DNA of 64,000 bases, from NCBI RefSeq assembly GCF_000196115.1, contig NC_005027.1:248001-312000 (forward strand). Direction: 5' to 3'. Below, one piece after another: positions 1 to 7,868 of the stretch. The stretch is from Rhodopirellula baltica SH 1 (GTDB lineage: Bacteria; Planctomycetota; Planctomycetia; Pirellulales; Pirellulaceae). Position 1 is the first letter of the stretch. Each line of letters begins with the position of its first letter. The translations under genes and the position numbers were made by a program. Under the pieces are notes generated by a model. That model was not told the DNA's origin. It worked only from the letters and a program-made list of their open reading frames with translations, and did no database searches.

Positions 1-1788
1 TTGTCGAACAAGAAGTGCTGGAGTGATCCCAAGGGGCATGTGATCAAAACACGAGGTCCGGAAGACGTCGTGCGATGCCCGTTCCACATCGCCATCGTGT
101 CGACAGGCTTGCTCGTTCACCAGACACGGGAGCGAGAGTTATTGCTGGAGCGTAAATACGGGACGCTGATCCTTGACGAGGCTCACAAGGCTCGACGGGG
201 TGGTGGCGTCGGGCCGAAGAGCGGGCAGCCGAACAACCTGCTGGACTTCATGCTGAAGATCGGGCCGAAGGTTCGCAACATGATTTTGGGAACTGCGACA
301 CCGATTCAGACCGAGGTTCAAGAAGTCTGGGATCTAATGAGCATCTTGAACAAGGGTGCCGACTTTGTTCTGGGGCGTGAGCTTTACGGATGCTGGGCTG
401 ATTTTCAGCGATCGCTTCCGGTCGTGAAGGGCGATGAGGTGCCGGAAACCGAACAGGATGCGTGGGAGTGGCTTCGCAATCCGTTGCCACCAGCGAAAGA
501 AGATGCGTTGTTCGCAACGCTGCGGATGGGCTTGAGTTTACCCGATAACAAATTCTTCACAGACCGTGGGTTCGGATCGCTTGAGTATTTGGAACAGCAA
601 GCAGTCAGCCAGTCGCTAGAACCGGGGTTCTTGCAGCAACACAATCCGATCGTTCGTCACACGGTTCTTCGTCGCCGGCAAACGCTTGAGGAAGCTGGAC
701 TGATGGAAAGAGTCGGTGTGGACGTTCATCCCGATCCAGACGCACCCGCAACGTCCTACGCCGGCGTTGGTTTCAACGGTTTGGGATTGATGACGAACCA
801 TCCGTTTGATTTGGCCTACGAAGCGGCGGATGCCTACACGGTCGAACTGAAAAAACGCACCAAAGCGGCTGGTTTCATGAAATCGTTGTTGCTGCAACGG
901 ATATGCTCGAGCTTTGCGTCAGGCGAATCAACTGCACGCAAGATGCTCCGCCAGGAAGTCGCGGATGAAGAAGAGCAACCGATGTTGATCGAACAGACGC
1001 TTCAAAACACAACTGATAAGGAAGCCGAGTATCTGAACACGATCATCGAAGAGCTTTCGCGTGAAGAGGCTCGCGATCCGAAGTTGACCGCGATTCGGTA
1101 TTTCCTGACTCAGCATCGCACGGAGGGGAAAACTTGGTTGGAACATGGTTGCATCGTCTTTAGCCAGTACTACGACACGGCGTTCTCGGTCGCGCGAGAA
1201 CTGGCGTTGGTACTGCGTGATGAACCGGTTGGTGTCTACGCGGGAGCCGGAAAAAGTGGATTGTTTCGCAACGGGGATTTTGCCAACGTCGAGCGTGAAG
1301 AGCTTAAGCATGCTGTGAAGAAACGGGAACTTCGCTTACTCGTCGCAACTGACGCCGCCTGTGAGGGGCTGAATCTGCAAACGCTTGGCACGTTGATCAA
1401 TGTCGACTTGCCCTGGAACCCGTCACGTTTGGAACAGCGTCTTGGTCGCATTAAACGCTTCAACCAAGCAAGGCGGACGGTCGACATGCTGAACTTGGTC
1501 TATCACGACACACAAGACGAGCGAGTTTACCAGGTGCTTTCACGGCGGATGAAGGACCGCTATGACATCTTCGGCGGTTTGCCTGACACAATCGACGACG
1601 GCTGGATTGAAGATATTGAACAGCTCGAAGGCAAAATGGACGAGTACATCCACCTTCGCAAAAAAGCACGTGATGTTTTCGAGATGCGATACCAAGACAC
1701 TGTCGACGCCGACGCGAATCGCTGGGAGACTTGTTCCCGAGTCTTATCACGCCACGATGTCGTTGATCGTTTGTCCGAGCCCTGGTAA
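1..1788 (+). CDS. SNF2/DEAH-type helicase, 5'-truncated by window edge
   Basis: Superfamily 2 helicase of the SNF2 type, probably an ATP-dependent DNA translocase. The reading frame is open from base 1, and the visible protein starts just before motif II, so the Walker A half lies upstream of the window. Motif II is DEAH at residues 59-62, motif III is GTATP near residue 97, and the C-terminal helicase domain carries a TDAACEGLNLQ motif V and a QRLGRIKR motif VI near residue 479. The next gene starts 12 bp downstream behind a strong AAGGAG site, so the two are likely co-transcribed. Such helicases beside AlbA_2 proteins are common in phage-defence islands. Which defence family this belongs to cannot be told from this fragment. 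The helicase call is firm; the defence role is inference. Confidence 0.85.
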   Translation: MSNKKCWSDPKGHVIKTRGPEDVVRCPFHIAIVSTGLLVHQTRERELLLERKYGTLILDEAHKARRGGGVGPKSGQPNNLLDFMLKIGPKVRNMILGTATPIQTEVQEVWDLMSILNKGADFVLGRELYGCWADFQRSLPVVKGDEVPETEQDAWEWLRNPLPPAKEDALFATLRMGLSLPDNKFFTDRGFGSLEYLEQQAVSQSLEPGFLQQHNPIVRHTVLRRRQTLEEAGLMERVGVDVHPDPDAPATSYAGVGFNGLGLMTNHPFDLAYEAADAYTVELKKRTKAAGFMKSLLLQRICSSFASGESTARKMLRQEVADEEEQPMLIEQTLQNTTDKEAEYLNTIIEELSREEARDPKLTAIRYFLTQHRTEGKTWLEHGCIVFSQYYDTAFSVARELALVLRDEPVGVYAGAGKSGLFRNGDFANVEREELKHAVKKRELRLLVATDAACEGLNLQTLGTLINVDLPWNPSRLEQRLGRIKRFNQARRTVDMLNLVYHDTQDERVYQVLSRRMKDRYDIFGGLPDTIDDGWIEDIEQLEGKMDEYIHLRKKARDVFEMRYQDTVDADANRWETCSRVLSRHDVVDRLSEPW

Positions 1789-1800
1789 AGGAGTAGCACC

Positions 1801-2751
1801 ATGATTGATTGGGCCAATACCACGACCGATGATTTTCTGCAAAGCGTTCCGCTAGCCGAAGATGATCGCTGGGAGTTTAAAAGCGCGATGTTTCTCGAAC
1901 GATCTAATAAAGGCGAGTTTCAGAAAGAATTGTCAAAACAAGTGTCAGCTCTTGCAAATTCAGGTGGCGGTAATCTCGTCTTTGGATTGAGCGACAGTAG
2001 AGTTCTTGAGCCGTGCGAACAACGTGTTGGTCGTCAGCCGATGAAGGATTACCTCGCAACGCTTGTCGAGCAGTCTGTAGAGTATCCGCTGCGGCAATTC
2101 AAAGTCCACCGAATCCCGTTCACAGGCGACGATTCCAACAGCGTGTTTGTCGTTGAGGTCGATGACAGTTTGGCAGCGCCAGACCAAGCGAAGTCGGATA
2201 GGGTCTACTACTACCGAATTGACGGGCACACAAAGCCAGCCCCTCATTTTTACGTTGAATTGTTACGGCAACGAGAGACTCGTGCGGTCTTGGAAATTCA
2301 ATGCGTGGAATATCACGTGGAAAAGTTCCTCGGAACCGAAACCGGTATCGTTGAAGTTTTGATGGTGCTTCCTATTCGCAATGTCTCGTTTCAATCGGCA
2401 ACGAGTTGGGGTGTGCTCATCGAACACACAAGACAAGACGATTCGTGGGAAATCCGTCCTACTGGAGAGAAACTCGACGAGGCGAGATGTTTCATGGGTT
2501 CTCCCACACCTTTGTTGCCGCAAGCTTCCACCCGACTTTGCATTCCACTTCGTGGACGTGCGTACGATCAAGCGGGAGCATTGGCGGCAGTACAGAAATT
2601 GTGGAAAAGCGTTGGTTTTTCGTTTCGACCGGTGACGCAAAACCACGTCGGTCAACCGATCGCCTTCGGCGACTGGCCGGATCGAATCAAGACTGCGGTT
2701 GCGATGAGAGAGCTTGACGAACAATTGAGCGCCGTCTTACCGCGAGATTGA
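1801..2751 (+). CDS. AlbA_2 (Schlafen-type, divergent AAA-4) domain protein
   Basis: A 316-residue protein. Residues about 18-145 fit the AlbA_2/Schlafen-like fold: an acidic EFKSA-type opening near residue 24, a helix ending in ALANSGGG near residues 47-55, then a GNLVFGLSD strand. The rest, residues 150-316, shows no family I recognise. AlbA_2 proteins are found as nucleic-acid-binding or nuclease-like components of many defence and regulatory loci. The ATG is preceded by AAGGAG at a spacing of 8 and follows the helicase stop by 12 bp, which argues for translational coupling with the helicase. Function is not established. Confidence 0.75.
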   Translation: MIDWANTTTDDFLQSVPLAEDDRWEFKSAMFLERSNKGEFQKELSKQVSALANSGGGNLVFGLSDSRVLEPCEQRVGRQPMKDYLATLVEQSVEYPLRQFKVHRIPFTGDDSNSVFVVEVDDSLAAPDQAKSDRVYYYRIDGHTKPAPHFYVELLRQRETRAVLEIQCVEYHVEKFLGTETGIVEVLMVLPIRNVSFQSATSWGVLIEHTRQDDSWEIRPTGEKLDEARCFMGSPTPLLPQASTRLCIPLRGRAYDQAGALAAVQKLWKSVGFSFRPVTQNHVGQPIAFGDWPDRIKTAVAMRELDEQLSAVLPRD

Positions 2752-2802
2752 CTTCCAGGAAACAACACTGTCATACGAATTTCAATACTCGGAGTTACGC
2801 CC

Positions 2803-3356
2803 ATGCTGATGCCGCGACTGAGCGAAGCGGACCCAGCGGAATCGGCGGAGGGTTCGATTGATCCTTTGGGGATGTATCCGATTGCCGATGCGTTGGCCTC
2901 GCGGATGGTGCCGGGGGTGCGGGAGCGGCAAACGCTTCCGCGATTCCTAACCACGATTGCGGTGTCGCTTTCGTTGTGCAGTGTTTTTGATGAGGACACG
3001 GTCGCCGATGATGGGGTGAGCGAACCTTGGCAGGTGTTTGAATGGTATGTCGTCGAAGGTTTGGCTCGGGCGACGAGCGATCCGAAGTTGCTGCGTGGCT
3101 TGCCGGGGCGTGACAAGGCAGACAAAGCGAAAGCCGCAGGCGACTGTCGGAGCGACGTTATCTCAAGGGAGCAAGAACTTTCGATTTTCACGGTATCTAC
3201 CGAGCGCTGGCCAAGGAAATCGGGATCGAAACGTCGGGGCGACTTGGTGATGCCGGCTATGAGGTGCTGTTGGCTTGGGTATCCGAACCAAACGATGCGT
3301 GCTCGGTCGACTCGATGCCAATTCGGAAAAGATGCTTGGTGATCGAGATGTGCAAT
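2803..3356 (+). pseudogene. Frameshifted unknown gene of the accessory region
   Basis: The first frame opens with ATG at 2803 (GGAG about 9 bases upstream) and gives a plausible alpha-helical protein for about 105 residues, to roughly base 3120. Beyond that its composition turns implausible, while the frame two bases on (from about 3120 to the stop at 3354-3356) continues sensibly with a YLKGARTFDFHGIYRALAKE segment and a GYEVLLAW segment. I read this as one gene broken by a small indel near 3110-3141. It follows the AlbA_2 gene by 51 bp. I do not recognise the family. A sequencing error could mimic the frameshift. Confidence 0.5.
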
Positions 3357-3688
3357 TGAATGCCGACTACCTGAATGGTCTGAACAAAGCCGAACGATGT
3401 GTTCATCGGTTCACGATCTCGCGTGGTCAGGAGTTTGTCGAGACGGCGGAGAAAACGATTCACGCTTTGGCTCGAGACGAGTGGGGAGGATTGAACTCAG
3501 GTGGCGAGTTGTTGGCGGCAATCGTGGTGCCTAACGAACCCGCCACCGCAAAGGTGCTGAAACTTGCAAGCGGTGGGTGGCGAAGCGTGGCTACGCCCTG
3601 GCGCTCGATTGTTACTAGAGCCTTGCCCCGCGCCTCGCCTACTTGCCTGTCACGGCACTTTGGTCGGCGACTACGTAACGATCATTGA
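3275..3688 (+). pseudogene. Possible remnant reading frame, unknown
   Basis: A third frame, overlapping the end of the broken gene at 2803-3356, stays open from 3275 to 3688. Its first 75 residues have a protein-like composition; residues from about 90 on are rich in Arg, Ser and Trp and look non-coding. It may be a further shifted continuation of the upstream gene or a separate fragment. No family recognised. Low confidence. Confidence 0.2.
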
Positions 3689-4206
3689 TGCTTTGAAAGA
3701 TTTAAGACACGTCGACAAAATTGACTGATCCGTCAATTGACTCGCGATTGCTGCCAGAATCTCGTCGCAAACGGCATTGGGCGCCACTCTTCAACGAGAC
3801 CAAATATCGGCGATGTCACCTACGAAGTCCAAACACTGACACGATATATATCGCGTTAGAGACAGAGGTGTGCTGCGGGGTCGCTGGGTCTGCGGCGTGG
3901 TAACGAGGTTCGCTAAGATGCATCCGTGGATGGCGAAATGGTTCATCCTACGGACGGATTCGCGGAAGGTTTTCAAGGCATGACTCCGGTGCGCCAAAGT
4001 CGTTTGCGAGCAATGGTACTTACTGCTAAGTTGCATTTGTCAGGCGAAACGGAGTCAAGCTCTGCAGAGGTGCAACTCGACAAGGGATAGCCTGGCCGAC
4101 GGTGCGCCAATGGCGTGACTTGTCCCCGGCGAACGAAGTTTCGTCGGGGACTTCTTTCGTCAATACCTGCGATAGCCCACGAATGACGGACACCTCGATT
4201 TTGATT
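3689..4206. other. Gene-poor accessory DNA with one hairpin
   Basis: No reading frame here is convincing. The only clear structure is an imperfect hairpin at 4122-4151 with GTCCCC and GGGGAC at its outer ends, followed by a T-rich stretch. It could be a terminator or the end of an eroded mobile element. The rest appears to be decaying sequence between the broken gene and the IS3 remnant. Confidence 0.4.
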
Positions 4207-4713
4207 TTAGACGGCAAGGTTAACCGTGTGTTCTGCCTTGAATTGGCTGAGTGATCTACACCCGAGCGTCTGATGAATCTTTCTTGAGTTTTAGAACATT
4301 TCGACGTCGCGAAACACACTCATCCAGGCTTCTTGAATATCGGCAAAGAATTCAAACTTGGTCCATTCATGTTTGAGTGATCGGAAGAAGCGTTCCTCCA
4401 CTGCATTGTCGAATGCAAAATCCAATGCGGCTCATCAGACAAATGATGTCATTGTCTAGAGCATCTTCCGGAACTCCGAACTCGTGCATCGCCAGCCTCG
4501 AACACTGTGGTGGGGAAGTTCGCCAGTCGAAGGCCTTCGGTTTCCAATCGCTCGACGCAGGGCACTAGTGACCAGCGGAGTGGCCAGGCTCTTTGACACA
4601 GACCAGCCAACGATCTTGCGACTGAACAGGTCCGTTACGACGGCTAGGTAGCCCCAACCCGAGTCTGTCGGCAGGTAGGTACCAATCACGAAGCGATCGA
4701 GTCTCGACACCAA
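4207..4713 (-). mobile_element. Eroded IS3-family transposase OrfB (3' third)
   Basis: Reading the minus strand from 4713, the translation has the DDE-transposase core typical of IS3 OrfB: TYLPTDSGWGYLAVVTDLFS, then KIVGWSVS and LVTSALRRAI. A frame change at the stop near 4456 leads to a DNDIICLMSR segment, then a further change to AVEERFFRSLKHEWTK, and past another internal stop to IHQTLG and a typical QFKAEH end, stopping at 4207-4209. At least two frame changes and one internal stop are therefore present. The second catalytic Asp position reads HHSVRG instead of the usual HHSDRG, while the Glu of EERFF is kept. The first catalytic Asp region and OrfA are missing. The element is dead and marks the region as mobile-DNA-rich. 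Confidence 0.85.
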
Positions 4714-5444
4714 CGGCTTCAGCGGCCGCCTCGAAGGAATAGTCTTGATGCGTCACGAGACTGACTGCCTCCTGCTTGAATTAATTGCTGAACGTTTGGC
4801 GAGTGTGTTTCTCTGACATAGAGGGGTACTGAAAACAGTTTGGAAAACTTTCCAGATGTCCGCCAGTCGTGGGCTATCGCAACCATTGGCGCACCGGAGA
4901 GATGCCTTAAAAAACCTTTCCAGCACGCAACCTCGTCCTTCAGATAGGAAGTGAATCCCGAATTTGTTTTGGGGAAACGATTCTCAATCCCGAATGCAGT
5001 TCCCGATGCATTCCAATCAAGACTCTGGAAGCGTGCGAACCGATCGAAACGTCTGATTCCCTGCAAATTGAGCAACGTTCGTTCCTGAATAAGCGTGACA
5101 CAAGCGGAAACGACGCCGCATAAGTCGCACACCGCAACTCGCCGCGGAAGGTGAGCTATCGTCACACGACGTGTTCCGTTGAGTTGAAGAAGCCAACCCG
5201 GCTGGCATGCGCAAAGTTTGACACATTGAAACGGACAGATCCTGGGACCGAGCTCTGATACCACGTTGGGGCATGCTCGTCGGTTCTACGCTTCTGGGTA
5301 TTTACCCAAAGTGATTCCGAGAATACCCGAAATGACTGCGTTTCATTGCGTCCGTCTGCGGGTATTTGCATTGGTCAATCTCGCGTGTAAACTGCCGTTT
5401 AGCCTATAAGCAAAAGCGTGATTCTTGGCTATCACGAGAGAAGC
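4714..5444. other. Non-coding accessory DNA up to the tRNA fragment
   Basis: No convincing gene. The longest minus-strand frame (4719-5264) is rich in Cys, Arg and Ser and has no ribosome-binding site or recognisable motif. A short stretch at about 4680-4750 (minus strand) reads like a helix-turn-helix segment (EAAAEAVGVETRSLRDW) and could be a further transposase remnant, but this is weak. Confidence 0.35.
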
Positions 5445-5486
5445 CTGTCGATCCGGAGGTTGCGGGTTCGAGTCCCGTCCGCGTCG
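5445..5486 (+). tRNA. 3' half of a tRNA-Asp-like gene (putative att site)
   Basis: From the anticodon loop onward the sequence is a normal tRNA: loop CTGTCGA with anticodon GTC (5447-5449), TCCGG stem, AGGTT variable loop, GCGGG-TTCGAGT-CCCGT T-arm, acceptor CCGCGTC and discriminator G. The 5' half is absent: upstream bases do not complete the anticodon stem and no GACGCGG acceptor strand is found. A fragment starting exactly at the anticodon loop and running to the 3' end is what integrases that recombine in tRNA genes leave behind. It is not a functional tRNA. Confidence 0.75.
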
Positions 5487-5491
5487 CTTTT

Positions 5492-5525
5492 AAAAAGCCC
5501 TGCTGTTTCAGCCGGGCTTTTTTTA
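5492..5525 (+). terminator. Rho-independent terminator behind the tRNA fragment
   Basis: A stem of AAAAGCCC with GGGCTTTT, extended by GCTG pairing with CAGC around a TTT loop, followed by a T run. It lies 5 bases after the tRNA fragment and was probably duplicated together with it. Confidence 0.85.
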
Positions 5526-5555
5526 TGCGCGGCCGCAACGCCCTCCGGCGTCACC

Positions 5556-5581
5556 CGTAGCCGGATTCGCCAAGAATTCGG
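5556..5581 (+). repeat. Dispersed 26-bp repeat, copy 1
   Basis: Identical over 26 bp to 47263-47288; core GGATTCGCCAAGAATTCGG. Degenerate inverted copies lie at 47309-47333 and 47344-47368. All copies are intergenic. Probably a REP-like or miniature element of this genome. Confidence 0.8.
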
Positions 5582-5674
5582 CTCCAGCCTCCCCGGATTT
5601 GACCCAAGACACGATCGAGCCCACATCGATCGCGTCCACGATGATTGAGCCAGCTTTCGACGGTGGCAGCCGGA

Positions 5675-7858
5675 TCAGCGATCGATGGTTGCGACGGGGT
5701 TGGCGAGAAATTCTTCGGGAACGGCTTCTGGCCATTCACCCTTCATCACGACGTTTTGAATCTTCGCCGGTGCGCCGCGGCTAGATCGATACAGCCCGAA
5801 TTGAGTGCTGGCGCCGGGTTCGAGATCGCGTTGATACACGAGCTCTTCATTCAGATGGACCAACGCCTTCCCGTCAGAAAGCTCGACGCGAACATCGTTG
5901 TACGCATTCGATTTGAGCGGCAAAGATCGCGGACCGCGACGGCTGAGTGGTTCCAGTGCGGTGTTGTCCATTGGCAACGTCGTCCAGTCGTTTCCGCCTG
6001 TCGTCAGCCACCGGACTCGCATACCAGTCGGTTCGAGCAAGAACGCCATTCGCCCAACGGCCGGATGAACGATGGAAGCGTCTTCGCCAAAGAAAAATTG
6101 ATAGGCAATTGATTCGCCATCCAACAGAGGTCGCTGGTATTGCAACAGCCCGGGTTGCTCCGCTTCGTCCGCGTTTTCCTTTGCCGTGCCAAGCAGCACG
6201 CCCGACTGCACTTGCCAATCCAGCTCTCTCGCGTTTGGTGCGGTATCCTCTGGCGAGGGCTCAAACACTGCGCCAGCGATTTGGTTTCGAAACGGAGGTT
6301 GAACTTCGTCATAAAAACTGGATTGCCAACCTCGAAGCTCATCACCGGCAATCAAGCTGACTTGTCGAGGAATGATGGGCTCGCCGGTCAGCATCACATT
6401 GCGAAACACTGGTCGCTTGGTGCCCGAACTTCGCAGACCGATCCAGGGACTCGTTTGTGCGATCTCGTCGTCGAACCAAATCGGATGGAGGTTGGATTCG
6501 AACTGACTGGTTTGTTTCGTCGATCGAATGGAGACTCGGTTGAAGACAGGCTGCGATCCAGTACGAGCGAACGGGGAATGCCGATTGACGCGTTGTTGCG
6601 AGTCGGCATCCCAAACCGAAAGCGTTGTGTTGCGACCGGTCGCTTGAAAGTGAAGCCCGCCATAGACCAGCCCACCGTCGGTGCCAATGGAACCGCCAGA
6701 TTGCGTTTCGCAGATGAAGTCAAATTCACCGGTCAACGGGAATCGACAGAACAGCACATCGGCGGTTCCTCCTGCCACGTGCAAGACATGTCGCTCGTGA
6801 GTCAGCCACATGCCATCCCTCTGTCCGCGTTGAATGTCTTTGGAGGTTTGGACGGTCGCGGGAACCCAAAACTTCATCGGGTTCTCGAACAACGTCGCCG
6901 GTGGCGATTCACCGCGATGACTTTGAACGGCGACCGCGTGTGCGATCCGCAGGAAAGGACGCATCCCGATCGAGCGTTCATCCACGGCACGGTCCACCAA
7001 CGAGGCCAAGTGAGCTTCCGCGGCCGCTTGGGTACTGTCGTGCAGCATCGCCGCCGCCGCGATTGCCGCGACGGTCATGTCTCGCGATGTCAGCGGCGTG
7101 GATTCAACGGGCAATGCTGCCTGAGCTTCGAGAAAGGACTTTGCCATGTCGAGATCGCCGCGACTGCCCAACAATTGGGCCAACACCAACAACTCTTCTG
7201 CTCCCGACACGTTCTGTTCGTGCAATTCCTCCAGCGTGATTCGCAGGCGAGGCAGTCGCCCCAATTCATTTGCGGCCTGAACCAACGTCCATCCGCTGCA
7301 AAAAAAACCTTCCACCGGTCCGACCGAAGCGACGGCAAACGTGTTGTCTCGAGGACGTTCACCGATCGAGCGAGCGAAGACCTTGGGCGGGGCGTCGGTT
7401 GGGACAGGCGTCGAGAGCACTCGCACTCGCTTGCGTTGCTCGGTCGGCAACGTCCACTCCTCCAGCCATTCATATTGCTGATCGCTGCTTGATTGCACCA
7501 GCGCCCGATTCAAGGCTGCCGCTGCCGAGGGCAAGTCGCTGTAAAGCATGTCGGAAATCGTCAGCGAACTCGCGGACTCATCGAGCTTTTGCAATGCCGC
7601 CTCTGGATTGCGGTCTCGTAATGCCGGCAACACGAGTTCAGAGTAAGAGGGCTTTGATTTCGCGACGGATGCCTGCCCAAACAAATCCGTCAATCGCGTC
7701 AGTCCATCTTGTGCCGCACAGTGAGAGGGGCATGGGATCACGCAAAGGAAAGCTGTTACGCCAACACATGCGAGCGAGATCCATTGCGATGCGAATTTGA
7801 TTTGCCGTGAACACATTGTCGAGTTCATTTGAAAGTGACGGGGCGGGATGAGAATCAT
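5675..7858 (-). CDS. Secreted DUF1583-type protein, short paralogue
   Basis: A 727-residue protein, third of three tandem paralogues on this strand. After the start (ATG at 7858) a hydrophobic segment at about residues 28-48 (ISLACVGVTAFLCV) ending in CAAQDG looks like a signal peptide, so export is likely. The body is beta-rich, with repeated lectin-like blocks such as FDFICETQSGGSIG and WIGLRSSG. It aligns by eye with the first two thirds of the next two proteins and stops at the block GEWPEAVPEE, which corresponds to SGDWPKELPE inside the 1101-residue paralogue, so it lacks their C-terminal module and tail. It starts 10 bp after the gene at 7869-11174. DUF1583-type families are known mainly from Rhodopirellula. 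Function unknown; a jelly-roll, carbohydrate-related role is inference. Confidence 0.8.
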   Translation of the reverse strand: MILIPPRHFQMNSTMCSRQIKFASQWISLACVGVTAFLCVIPCPSHCAAQDGLTRLTDLFGQASVAKSKPSYSELVLPALRDRNPEAALQKLDESASSLTISDMLYSDLPSAAAALNRALVQSSSDQQYEWLEEWTLPTEQRKRVRVLSTPVPTDAPPKVFARSIGERPRDNTFAVASVGPVEGFFCSGWTLVQAANELGRLPRLRITLEELHEQNVSGAEELLVLAQLLGSRGDLDMAKSFLEAQAALPVESTPLTSRDMTVAAIAAAAMLHDSTQAAAEAHLASLVDRAVDERSIGMRPFLRIAHAVAVQSHRGESPPATLFENPMKFWVPATVQTSKDIQRGQRDGMWLTHERHVLHVAGGTADVLFCRFPLTGEFDFICETQSGGSIGTDGGLVYGGLHFQATGRNTTLSVWDADSQQRVNRHSPFARTGSQPVFNRVSIRSTKQTSQFESNLHPIWFDDEIAQTSPWIGLRSSGTKRPVFRNVMLTGEPIIPRQVSLIAGDELRGWQSSFYDEVQPPFRNQIAGAVFEPSPEDTAPNARELDWQVQSGVLLGTAKENADEAEQPGLLQYQRPLLDGESIAYQFFFGEDASIVHPAVGRMAFLLEPTGMRVRWLTTGGNDWTTLPMDNTALEPLSRRGPRSLPLKSNAYNDVRVELSDGKALVHLNEELVYQRDLEPGASTQFGLYRSSRGAPAKIQNVVMKGEWPEAVPEEFLANPVATIDR

Positions 7859-7868
7859 GGAGTGTCTA

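Noticed and set aside
1-3. TTG at base 1 as the true start of the helicase
   Set aside because: The protein begins just before motif II, so the N-terminal ATP-binding half must lie upstream of the window.
4719-5264. 181-residue minus-strand frame in the accessory region
   Set aside because: Cys/Arg-rich, no ribosome-binding site, no domain; the surrounding region is decayed.
5410-5486. Complete tRNA gene
   Set aside because: Only the 3' half from the anticodon loop is present; acceptor and anticodon 5' strands do not pair.
6140-7492. 450-residue open frame on the plus strand
   Set aside because: It is fully antisense to the 727-residue secreted protein, rich in Arg/His/Cys, with no ribosome-binding site or motif.
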